A DNA stretch of 5,193 nt from Flavipsychrobacter sp. Lineage in GTDB: Bacteria > Bacteroidota > Bacteroidia > Chitinophagales > Chitinophagaceae. The position numbers and the translations under genes are program-made. The notes below the pieces were generated by a model. It was not told the origin of the DNA. It searched no databases and saw only the letters and a list, made by a program, of their open reading frames with translations. Each line of letters opens with the position of its first letter. Within the stretch, counting starts at the first letter, position 1. The stretch covers positions 1 through 5,193 of the forward strand of contig JAJNBR010000226.1 of assembly GCA_021156265.1 (NCBI GenBank). Direction: 5' to 3'. This document shows, in pieces, positions 1 through 5,141 of the stretch.

Positions 1-1
1 C

Positions 2-853
2 GACTTCCGCAGCCTCTATGCATTCGACTCTGATAACGCCATCATTGCCAATGCAGGCAGCCCTGCCTATATCCTCCGTACCGGCGATGGTGGTGCCAGC
101 TGGAAGAAGGTATACGAGAATACGGATAGCGCGGCTTTTTTTGATGGTATAGACTTCTGGGGTAAGCCCTTCGGGTATTGGAATATCTCGGGTAAGAAGC
201 AGGGTATCATTCATGGCGATCCCATCGACGGCCGTATGCTGCTGCTTTATACCAAAGACGGCGGCATGTCATGGAAAGAGCGCAAAGGCCCTAAGATGAA
301 CAAAGGTGAAGCCTCGTTTGCTGCAAGTGGCACCAGTATTAGCTGTCTCTGGGATAGGGCTGTGTTAATTGCTACAGGTGGCAAAACATCGAGACTGTTC
401 CTGTCGCGCAACAGGGGCCGAAGCTGGCGCAGCATACCCACACCTATGCTGGCAGGCACTGAAAGCACCGGGATTTATTCAGTTATGATGGGCCCCACTG
501 TATGGCACTGGCTGATAGCAGGTGGTGACTACCGCCGCGATACTTTGACGACGGCCAACTTCTTTTATACCCTGAACAAAGGGAAGACATGGCAGGCTCC
601 GGCAACTACCACACGGGGTTACCGCGAATGCCTGGCCCGAATAGATGATGAACATTCCGCAAAGAAAAGCAGAACGAGGACCATGTTTGCTTTAGGCCCG
701 TCCGGTATAGACATCTCTACTGATGACGGAGTGAACTGGAAACCCTTATCCGATGAAAAAGGTTTCCACGTTATTAAACCCGGCAGGGATCATAAACTCA
801 TGTTCCTTGCCGGCAGCAACGGAAAGCTGGCTATCATGAAGACAACACCATGA
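2..853 (+). CDS. YCF48/BNR-like Asp-box repeat protein (3' part; 5' end outside window)
   Basis: The reading frame is open from the first bases, so the gene starts upstream; 283 residues are visible. Five Asp-box-like turns (S/T-x-D/N-x-G-x-S/T/N-W) lie at about visible residues 26-34, 84-91, 135-142, 190-197 and 239-246 (RTGDGGASW, TKDGGMSW, SRNRGRSW, TLNKGKTW, STDDGVNW). They are spaced as in a beta-propeller. The stretch containing HGDPIDGR before the second box, and the later ATGG...SR and AGGDYR segments, resemble Bacteroidota proteins annotated as YCF48-related, photosystem II assembly factor-like or, loosely, oxidoreductase. That name comes from plant/cyanobacterial HCF136; no photosynthetic role is implied here. 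The family is usually about 340-360 residues, so roughly 60-80 residues and any signal peptide are missing. Likely a secreted or periplasmic propeller; the ligand is unknown. The third and fourth boxes have lost the canonical Asp. Fold confident, function not. Confidence 0.85.
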   Translation, partial: DFRSLYAFDSDNAIIANAGSPAYILRTGDGGASWKKVYENTDSAAFFDGIDFWGKPFGYWNISGKKQGIIHGDPIDGRMLLLYTKDGGMSWKERKGPKMNKGEASFAASGTSISCLWDRAVLIATGGKTSRLFLSRNRGRSWRSIPTPMLAGTESTGIYSVMMGPTVWHWLIAGGDYRRDTLTTANFFYTLNKGKTWQAPATTTRGYRECLARIDDEHSAKKSRTRTMFALGPSGIDISTDDGVNWKPLSDEKGFHVIKPGRDHKLMFLAGSNGKLAIMKTTP

Positions 854-864
854 ATCTTGATGCC

Positions 865-891
865 GCCGGGTCCCTATTCAGGAAACCCGGC
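865..891. terminator. Hairpin between convergent genes, possible terminator
   Basis: A perfect 7-bp inverted repeat (GCCGGGT at 865-871 and ACCCGGC at 885-891) encloses a 13-nt loop. It lies in the 61-nt gap between the ends of the Asp-box gene (+) and the lysozyme-like gene (-). Position and GC-rich stem suit a shared terminator. No T-tract follows on either strand, so a classical intrinsic terminator is not shown; it may instead stabilise the 3' ends. Confidence 0.4.
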
Positions 892-914
892 GATGACATA
901 AGATCAGTTATTGT

Positions 915-1493
915 TTAAGAAACGATCGGCGGCGGATTCACCCGTCCACCAGCGAGCACCTTCTTAACCATCGGACCTGTACCCCATTTCTTAAGTGCTT
1001 TAGTACGTGCCAGCTCAATCGCTGTAACTGAATCTTTCTTCAGCAGGTCAACGATCTCCTTGTAGTGAGCCAACCTTAGCGTCGCCACGGTGGCATCAAG
1101 GCCGATCTTACGATTCGGGTAGTTCCTTACACCATGCGAATTATACTTGGTGTCCGCGGTGCCCGGAATATGCTTCGACGTATTGAATGGATTATTCTTT
1201 GCCTTACCACCTTCACCCTGCCTCCACGCCATGAGGAACTTGATCTTCTCCGCCGTCTCTTTCACTCCCAGTTCCCTGAGAATGGCCTTGTAAAAGCCAA
1301 GGTCGGTGTTGATGTCTATCTCTTCTTCCTCCTCCTCGCCCTGGGGACTTATCTTCTTCACTTTGTGATGCTTCTTCTGCGCCTTTGCTACGAAAGCGGC
1401 TTCCGCTGCAGCAGACTTCTTATGCTGAATGTTAGCTTTAAACGTTGTAAGTGCTGCCAAAGCCAGGCCCATGCTCAATATGATCTTCTTCAT
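915..1493 (-). CDS. Secreted lysozyme-like domain protein
   Basis: 192 residues, ATG start at 1493. Residues 1-20 form a signal peptide (MKK followed by a hydrophobic Ile/Leu/Ala core); the cleavage site is uncertain, perhaps after Ala20. A basic low-complexity linker (about 37-47, KKHHKVKK) is followed by six glutamates (53-58). The C-terminal domain (about 64-185) has Trp90, an EGG motif with Glu94, NNPFNT (100-105), YNSHGV (117-122) followed by NY, a conserved-looking G..AT..TL segment (131-139) and WGTG (170-173). This order resembles lysozyme-like domains of phage and actinobacterial proteins (AEGG...NPLNTT...GVQNY...G..AT..TL...WGTG). Glu94 would be the candidate catalytic acid. Inferred role: periplasmic or secreted peptidoglycan glycan cleavage; activity is not proven. 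It stands alone, with 193 nt upstream. An inactive or carbohydrate-binding relative is possible. Confidence 0.75.
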   Translation of the reverse strand: MKKIILSMGLALAALTTFKANIQHKKSAAAEAAFVAKAQKKHHKVKKISPQGEEEEEEIDINTDLGFYKAILRELGVKETAEKIKFLMAWRQGEGGKAKNNPFNTSKHIPGTADTKYNSHGVRNYPNRKIGLDATVATLRLAHYKEIVDLLKKDSVTAIELARTKALKKWGTGPMVKKVLAGGRVNPPPIVS

Positions 1494-1586
1494 AAAGAAT
1501 CATCAATGGTTCAGCACAGATGCACTAATTCTACGCCACAAGGGCTGTTATGCTACATCTTTAACAAGGTCTAAAACACACTATTA

Positions 1587-1626
1587 TTTAACTAAAAATG
1601 GTGCTAATCAACAGTTAAAAATGGTG
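1587..1626. repeat. 11-nt direct repeat overlapping an inverted repeat upstream of the lysozyme-like gene
   Basis: TAAAAATGGTG occurs at 1593-1603 and again at 1616-1626, 23 nt apart, about two helical turns. In the same segment TTTAACT (1587-1593) and AGTTAAA (1613-1619) form a 7-nt inverted repeat with a 19-nt spacer. The segment lies in the 193-nt space between the HD gene and the lysozyme-like gene, about 95-130 nt upstream of the latter's start. It could be an operator, but in AT-rich DNA it could also be chance. I found no convincing TAnnTTTG box on the minus strand of this interval and nothing else in it. Confidence 0.35.
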
Positions 1627-1686
1627 GGGAAAATGGCAATAATCATGAGGCTAGCCAAGCTTTTGATACATTCTCTAGCGCATTCT

Positions 1687-2268
1687 TCAATACCCATTCT
1701 CCACATACTGGGTGAGCCTTTCCAGGTTCTCCCGGTTGTGTGGATATTGTTCCAGCAGGGATTTAAGAAAAGCCAGCCTGCCCAGTTTATAGGCGTGCTT
1801 ACCTGCACCTTTGTATTCTTCGTATATCCCGCGTTCCCAGGCCAATAGCTCATCATAACCACGCTCTACAATATTCATATCGTACCGGTTGAACTTTGCT
1901 GACAATTGCGAATTGGATATGTGAGATTTGGTATCGAGTATAGCCTGGTGTACTTCCAGCAACACAGGATCGTCGGGGTTGCTGCATGATTTAAGAAAGA
2001 AGGCTGCGCTCAGCTCTTCGTTATCGCCCCTGCCGGGCCTGTAAACAACATCATGAAACAGGGCAGCCAGCATCAATTGGTCGTATTCCGTATCAGTTTT
2101 GACGCTGCCGTGGGCTTTGTCTTCCCGTATCATCCGCACCAGGTCTTCCAGGTGTGTGGTGCTGTGGTAATGGCGGGTACCATCATCCCACATTCGCATC
2201 AGTTGGTCAACATGCGCGTTGATTCCGTATTTATCCAGTATCTGCTGTAGTTCGTTCTCTACCTTCAT
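1687..2268 (-). CDS. HD-superfamily metal-dependent phosphohydrolase-like protein
   Basis: 193 residues, ATG start at 2268, no signal peptide or membrane segment, so cytoplasmic. Motifs in order: RHYHSTTHL (32-40, His33, His35 and His39), FHDVVY (71-76, the His72-Asp73 pair that names the HD family), DNEELSA (82-88), H107 and ILDTKSH (110-116) and Asp130 in NRYDMN. These match the small stand-alone HD family often labelled predicted metal-dependent HD superfamily phosphohydrolase (COG4339), whose usual length is about 200 residues. His39, His72/Asp73 and Asp130 are the likely metal ligands, and all are present, so the protein looks active. Substrate unknown; phosphate esters or nucleotides are typical of the superfamily. 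It is divergent from the lipoprotein genes and 193 nt from the next gene, so probably monocistronic. No Shine-Dalgarno sequence precedes the start (GAACGAAGTC-ATG), as is common in Bacteroidota. Confidence 0.85.
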   Translation of the reverse strand: MKVENELQQILDKYGINAHVDQLMRMWDDGTRHYHSTTHLEDLVRMIREDKAHGSVKTDTEYDQLMLAALFHDVVYRPGRGDNEELSAAFFLKSCSNPDDPVLLEVHQAILDTKSHISNSQLSAKFNRYDMNIVERGYDELLAWERGIYEEYKGAGKHAYKLGRLAFLKSLLEQYPHNRENLERLTQYVENGY

Positions 2269-2280
2269 GACTTCGTTCTA

Positions 2281-2311
2281 TTGACTAAATGGATAAAAAG
2301 TTGTATATTTG
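2281..2311 (+). promoter_or_regulatory. Candidate Bacteroidota-type promoter (TTG / TATATTTG)
   Basis: TATATTTG at 2304-2311 is an exact match to the Bacteroidota -7 consensus TAnnTTTG. A TTG at 2281-2283 lies 20 nt upstream, a reasonable -33 distance. Transcription would begin near 2318 and read towards the lipoprotein genes, giving a leader of about 220 nt that contains the first copy of the 60-nt repeat. Motif-based only. Confidence 0.4.
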
Positions 2312-2403
2312 TATTGGATGATCCTGCAGTTCTTTAAACGGCCTTTGCCCCTTGAATTGAAGTTAGGAACTTTAAAGAGCCTGAAAAAACTCAGCATTTC
2401 AGC

Positions 2404-2463
2404 CAACATTTTGCAACATTTTTTTCGGCTGGAAGCCGCGATGATAATGAAGTATATAGAAAT
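2404..2463 (+). repeat. 60-nt intergenic repeat, copy A
   Basis: This segment aligns without gaps to 3505-3564 with 50 of 60 identical bases by hand count; the first 34 positions differ at only two. It contains two CAACATTTT-like boxes, a run of seven T, a small hairpin (CGGCT 2426-2430, loop GGA, AGCCG 2434-2438) and a GTATATA box near the end. It lies about 75 nt upstream of the first lipoprotein start. No open frame is conserved between the copies, so it is probably a regulatory or duplication-derived element rather than coding. Confidence 0.85.
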
Positions 2464-2490
2464 GTTTTACATTTTCATGTCAATGCGCCC

Positions 2491-2499
2491 TATAATTTG
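2491..2499 (+). promoter_or_regulatory. Alternative -7-like box close to the first lipoprotein gene
   Basis: TATAATTTG resembles the Bacteroidota -7 box with one extra spacer base (TA-n3-TTTG). It is 39 nt before the ATG at 2539 and would give a leader of about 30 nt. No clear TTG lies near the -33 position. It competes with the better-matching but more distant box at 2304-2311. Confidence 0.3.
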
Positions 2500-2538
2500 G
2501 CAGCATAATTGCTCATCTTTTAACTACAACCAAAACCT

Positions 2539-3009
2539 ATGAGATCTATACAACTCCTCCTGCTACTGGCAATTACTATTGTAGCCTGTAAGAAAAACAC
2601 CCCCCCGGTGGTCCAGCCCATCGTTCAAACCGATTTCCGCGAAGCATTTAAAGGAACCTTTAATGTGGTTCGTAAAAAAACGCAGCAACAACATCCGAGC
2701 GGCGGACCCGCCAGTGTTTGGGATACGACTACTAATGAAATACTCACGGTGAGTTATAAAATCGCAGATTCGATAGTGTACTATAGCAATTCTCCCAGTC
2801 CTTCAAAAAGGCCGGCAATGATGTTCCGCTACAATTTTGATTCGATGGAGGTGGGTGTTGACGCCAGCGGGAAACTATATAAGGATCCGCAGAACCCGAA
2901 TTCGACGAACTACGGTGGCTTTATAGGTCCTGACAGCATATTTCACGCATGGCGCGAATTATCTACCAGTGTAACATATCTGGACACTCTGAGCGGGCGT
3001 CGGAAATAG
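2539..3009 (+). CDS. Small lipoprotein of unknown function, paralogue 1
   Basis: 156 residues. A short basic N-terminus and Leu-rich core lead to a lipobox (IVAC, Cys17) followed by Lys-Lys, typical of Bacteroidota signal peptidase II substrates. The mature protein is thus lipid-anchored in the cell envelope. No acidic surface-export signature follows Cys17, which hints at a periplasmic face, but this is weak. A Pro/Val/Gln linker (about 22-30) leads to the conserved domain: TDFR (31-34), KGT, EILTVSY, PAMMFR, FDSMEVGVD, GGFI, DSIFH and a C-terminal GRRK. Every block recurs in the gene 51 nt downstream. The pattern suggests a small beta-rich domain; I do not recognise a named family. No Shine-Dalgarno is visible; the A-rich stretch before the ATG is normal for this phylum. 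Likely co-transcribed with paralogue 2. Coding confident, function unknown. Confidence 0.85.
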   Translation: MRSIQLLLLLAITIVACKKNTPPVVQPIVQTDFREAFKGTFNVVRKKTQQQHPSGGPASVWDTTTNEILTVSYKIADSIVYYSNSPSPSKRPAMMFRYNFDSMEVGVDASGKLYKDPQNPNSTNYGGFIGPDSIFHAWRELSTSVTYLDTLSGRRK

Positions 3010-3060
3010 TATCAGTTTGTAACAAAATTTGGCCCGAAACCCTGTATGGAACCAATACCG

Positions 3061-3504
3061 ATGAAATATCTACTATCTATTATGTTGCTGGCAATAGCCT
3101 TTGTGTCATGCAAGAAACTCAGCCTGTCCAAAACCGATTTCAGAAAAGACTATAAAGGCACATACCGTATAACCCGTACACACAGTCGTTGGGTAATTCC
3201 TTCTCCCAATCATGTTGCAAGGGATAGCGCTACTGAAATACTTAGGGTAAGCTACGATATATCCGATTCGATTACAGACCATACAAAGACAAAAGGACTA
3301 AAAATGCCGGCAATGATGTTCCGCTTTGAGCTTGATTCGATGTTAGTAGGTATTGATGACTTGGGGAGGTTATTCGTAAAACCCGAAGGATTTGCTGAAA
3401 ACTCGGGCGGCTTTATAAGCATTGACAGCATATTTCACGAACGCCGGGATATACATACCTCTTCCTCAGCTTTTGACACTATAAGGGGACGGCGCATACA
3501 ATAA
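3061..3504 (+). CDS. Small lipoprotein of unknown function, paralogue 2
   Basis: 147 residues with the start taken at ATG 3061, which gives MKYLL, a hydrophobic core and a lipobox (FVSC) with Cys17, the same position as in paralogue 1. The in-frame ATG at 3046 would add only MEPIP before this signal and is less likely, although a weak purine-rich ATGGA lies nearby. After Cys-Lys-Lys come TDFR (25-28), YKGTY, EILRVSY, PAMMFR, LDSMLVGID, GGFI, DSIFH and GRRIQ, mirroring paralogue 1; the linker after the Cys is shorter. At DNA level a 20-nt identical block (2811-2830 and 3306-3325) and a 16-nt block (2932-2947 and 3424-3439) are shared, pointing to tandem duplication. Probably in one operon with paralogue 1. 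It converges on the DUF3667 gene. Function unknown. Confidence 0.85.
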   Translation: MKYLLSIMLLAIAFVSCKKLSLSKTDFRKDYKGTYRITRTHSRWVIPSPNHVARDSATEILRVSYDISDSITDHTKTKGLKMPAMMFRFELDSMLVGIDDLGRLFVKPEGFAENSGGFISIDSIFHERRDIHTSSSAFDTIRGRRIQ

Positions 3505-3564
3505 CAACATTTTGTAACATTTTTTTCGGCTGAAAGCCTTGCAGATAGAGGAGTATATAAAAAT
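3505..3564 (+). repeat. 60-nt intergenic repeat, copy B
   Basis: Begins at the first base after the stop codon of lipoprotein paralogue 2 and fills nearly all of the 70-nt gap before the end of the convergent DUF3667 gene. It aligns to 2404-2463 with 50 of 60 identical bases. The T7 run, the GGCT/AGCC hairpin (3528-3531 and 3535-3538, loop GAA) and the GTATATA box (from 3553) are kept; the outer C-G pair of the hairpin is lost. Neither orientation gives a hairpin followed by a T-tract, so it does not look like an ordinary intrinsic terminator. Confidence 0.85.
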
Positions 3565-3574
3565 TCCGTTCTTG

Positions 3575-4510
3575 TTACGCTACGTTCAGGAATGAATTGA
3601 TGAGGAATATAGCTGCCAGCAGGCCGATAAGCGTTGTGCCCAGGAAGAAGATCATGGTAAACTTGATAAAGGTCTTGAATCCGCCCTGTTTGTAAAACCG
3701 CTTCATGGCCAGGAACAAGTAAACCATGCCCCATATATAAAGGATGACCTTAGCGATCTTTCCCCAGCCGCCAAACATCTCGGAAGTATTGATAAGGATC
3801 AACACAATAAACACAAAGCAGTAGAGGTGTATGGTAAAGATGCCGTGCGAAACATAGTAAAATTGGCTGCGGCGGATGTAGAAAAGCTGGAACAGCAGCG
3901 CAATGAGCGGCAGCGAGATGAAGAGCATGTAGGGTACTGAGTGAAAGTAATTGGCCATCAATGTTCGCCCCATGCCTTCCCGGTTGCCCTTATACCGCTC
4001 GTTGACCCCTACCAGTTTCCTGTTGAAGTAACGTTCAATGACACCATCCATTTTGGCAGCAGGGAGCGCTTTTTGAACAGAGTCGTACTGGTACACGGTT
4101 GCATAGCTCTGATCGTTCACTATTATGTGTTCGTCCCCGCCGGAGATCACGGTCCTGTTCGAATCCCTGCTACCTGTAACTACTTGAGAATGTGTTTTAA
4201 ACACACTCATCAGCAGTAGGAAATAGACCGCGGAGATAAACAGGTACATCCGGATGGGATCGAGGTAGCTGGCTCGGCGGCCTTTCACGTATTCCTCGGT
4301 CAGAAAGCCCGGTTTGGTGATGAGGTATTTTATAGAGCTGAAAAACTTACCGTCGAAGTGGGTGACGTCGTTGAAGAAATGTACAATGAGATGCCATGCA
4401 CTTTGTTTAGGCTCAATGTTTTGCTGCCCGCAATGGTGGCAATACGGTCCTGCAACGGTTACACCGCAATTCAGGCAATCGGTCTCTTTACGAACATGTG
4501 CGTGCGACAA
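3575..4510 (-). CDS. DUF3667 zinc-ribbon membrane protein
   Basis: About 311 residues. The N-terminus carries a zinc ribbon (Cys12, Cys15, Cys24, Cys27; CLNC and CHHCGQ), followed by the DUF3667 signature region (about 38-90): WHLIVHFFNDVTHFDGKFF, KPGFL, EYVKGRRASYLDPIRMY. Hydrophobic segments at about 88-104, 190-212, 222-241, 252-269 and 282-306 suggest an integral inner-membrane protein with a hydrophilic loop (about 105-185) after the first segment. Length and layout fit Bacteroidota DUF3667 proteins; their function is unknown. No in-frame ATG exists upstream before a TAA near 4586-4588 or close downstream; the likely start is TTG at 4508-4510, 11 codons before the first Cys. It is divergent from yfiT with about 90 nt between, and convergent with the lipoproteins. 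Family call confident, exact start moderately so. Confidence 0.88.
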   Translation of the reverse strand: MSHAHVRKETDCLNCGVTVAGPYCHHCGQQNIEPKQSAWHLIVHFFNDVTHFDGKFFSSIKYLITKPGFLTEEYVKGRRASYLDPIRMYLFISAVYFLLLMSVFKTHSQVVTGSRDSNRTVISGGDEHIIVNDQSYATVYQYDSVQKALPAAKMDGVIERYFNRKLVGVNERYKGNREGMGRTLMANYFHSVPYMLFISLPLIALLFQLFYIRRSQFYYVSHGIFTIHLYCFVFIVLILINTSEMFGGWGKIAKVILYIWGMVYLFLAMKRFYKQGGFKTFIKFTMIFFLGTTLIGLLAAIFLINSFLNVA

Positions 4511-4525
4511 AGTAATTATTTGAAA

Positions 4526-4533
4526 TAAATATA
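4526..4533 (-). promoter_or_regulatory. Weak -7-like box for the DUF3667 gene
   Basis: On the minus strand TATATTTA matches the TAnnTTTG consensus except for the last base. It is only about 15 nt from the inferred TTG start, so the leader would be very short, and no TTG is seen at -33. Tentative. Confidence 0.2.
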
Positions 4534-4566
4534 ATGAAACCTGATAGTTTTTAAAACCGTATAAAT

Positions 4567-4574
4567 TAATTTTG
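4567..4574 (+). promoter_or_regulatory. -7 box of the yfiT promoter
   Basis: TAATTTTG exactly matches the Bacteroidota -7 consensus TAnnTTTG and would start transcription near 4581, about 20 nt before the ATG at 4602. The -33 region is only T-rich (4548-4552), with no TTG. If right, it rules out the upstream in-frame TTG at 4572 as the start codon of the next gene. Confidence 0.45.
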
Positions 4575-4601
4575 CAGCCATATTACCAATTTGTTATTTC
4601 T

Positions 4602-5141
4602 ATGGACGACAGTCATGAACAGTGGCGTTACCCTATTGGCCGTTACGAGCAACCTGAAACACACCCCGCTGAAATGCAGGACGAATGGATATCTTCCATC
4701 GAAGCAACTCCGAAATGGTTCGACCTCTGCATCGAAAATCTCGACGAACACCAACTCGATACTCCTTACCGCCCGGGCGGCTGGACCGTCAACCAGGTAA
4801 TACACCACGTAGCCGACAGTCACATGAATGCCTACATCCGGCTGAAGCTGGCACTCACCGAAGAGAATCCCGTTATCAAACCATACGACGAAAAGCTTTG
4901 GGCAGAGTTGCCCGATGTATACTCAGTTCCCGTCAATGTTTCTATCACGCTACTACATGCCCTGCACCGCCGTTGGGGCCAGGTGCTGCGCAATATGCAG
5001 CCCGAAGACTGGGAGCGTTGTTATTATCATCCTGAACATGAGCGTTATGTGCCGCTGTGGGAAATGACCGATCTCTATTCCTGGCACGGCCGTCACCATA
5101 TGGAGCAGATAAGGCAGTTGCGCCAAAGAATGAACTGGTAA
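4602..5141 (+). CDS. yfiT: YfiT/DinB-family putative metal-dependent (bacilli)thiol transferase
   Basis: 179 residues from ATG 4602. The protein matches the YfiT family closely: YPIGRYE (10-16), TPYRPGGWTVNQVIHH (54-69), VADSHMNAYIR (70-80), LALTEENPVIKPYDEKLW (83-100), LHRRW (121-125), YHPEH (142-146) and WHGRHH (161-166). YfiT is a DinB four-helix-bundle enzyme that binds a divalent metal through three His; here the likely ligands are one of His68/His69 plus His162 and His166 (HxxxH). Bacillus members are annotated as putative bacillithiol S-transferases or metal-dependent hydrolases acting in electrophile detoxification. Cytoplasmic, full length. The in-frame TTG at 4572 would add ten residues not seen in the family and would lie inside the -7 box. 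Its stop overlaps the next gene's ATG, suggesting an operon. The thiol used in this organism is unknown. Confidence 0.92.
   Translation: MDDSHEQWRYPIGRYEQPETHPAEMQDEWISSIEATPKWFDLCIENLDEHQLDTPYRPGGWTVNQVIHHVADSHMNAYIRLKLALTEENPVIKPYDEKLWAELPDVYSVPVNVSITLLHALHRRWGQVLRNMQPEDWERCYYHPEHERYVPLWEMTDLYSWHGRHHMEQIRQLRQRMNW

Noticed and set aside
1494..1686. tRNA or small structured RNA in the gap between the two minus-strand genes
   Set aside because: No cloverleaf, no conserved T-loop sequence and no convincing stem with a terminator were found.
1134..1848. Two long plus-strand open frames (1134-1574 and 1429-1848)
   Set aside because: They lie antisense to the lysozyme-like and HD genes, show no motif or signal, and are explained as shadows of the real coding strand.
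1608..1862. Minus-strand open frame overlapping the end of the HD gene
   Set aside because: It overlaps the well-supported HD-domain gene in another frame and has no recognisable features.
2332..2402. Small inverted repeats (CTTTAAA/TTTAAAG at 2332-2338 and 2371-2377; CTGAAA/TTTCAG at 2381-2386 and 2397-2402)
   Set aside because: Short, AT-rich arms without a T-tract; the first arms are near-palindromic on their own. Not distinguishable from chance.
2309..2542. Open frame of 77 codons upstream of lipoprotein 1, ending in a 4-nt overlap with its ATG
   Set aside because: It starts with TTG inside the TATATTTG promoter-like box, runs through the 60-nt repeat, which is non-coding at its other location, and its product has no coherent features. 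The overlap is probably coincidental.
3046..3060. Upstream ATG for lipoprotein 2
   Set aside because: It adds MEPIP before a complete MKYLL signal peptide. Starting at 3061 places the lipobox Cys at residue 17, as in the paralogue.
2404..3564. Transposon or MITE bounded by the two 60-nt repeats
   Set aside because: The copies are direct rather than inverted, no transposase lies between them and I see no target-site duplication. Tandem gene duplication explains the arrangement better.
4572..4601. Ten-residue upstream extension of YfiT from a TTG codon
   Set aside because: The TTG lies within the -7 box, and family members begin near the YPIG motif, which fits the ATG at 4602.
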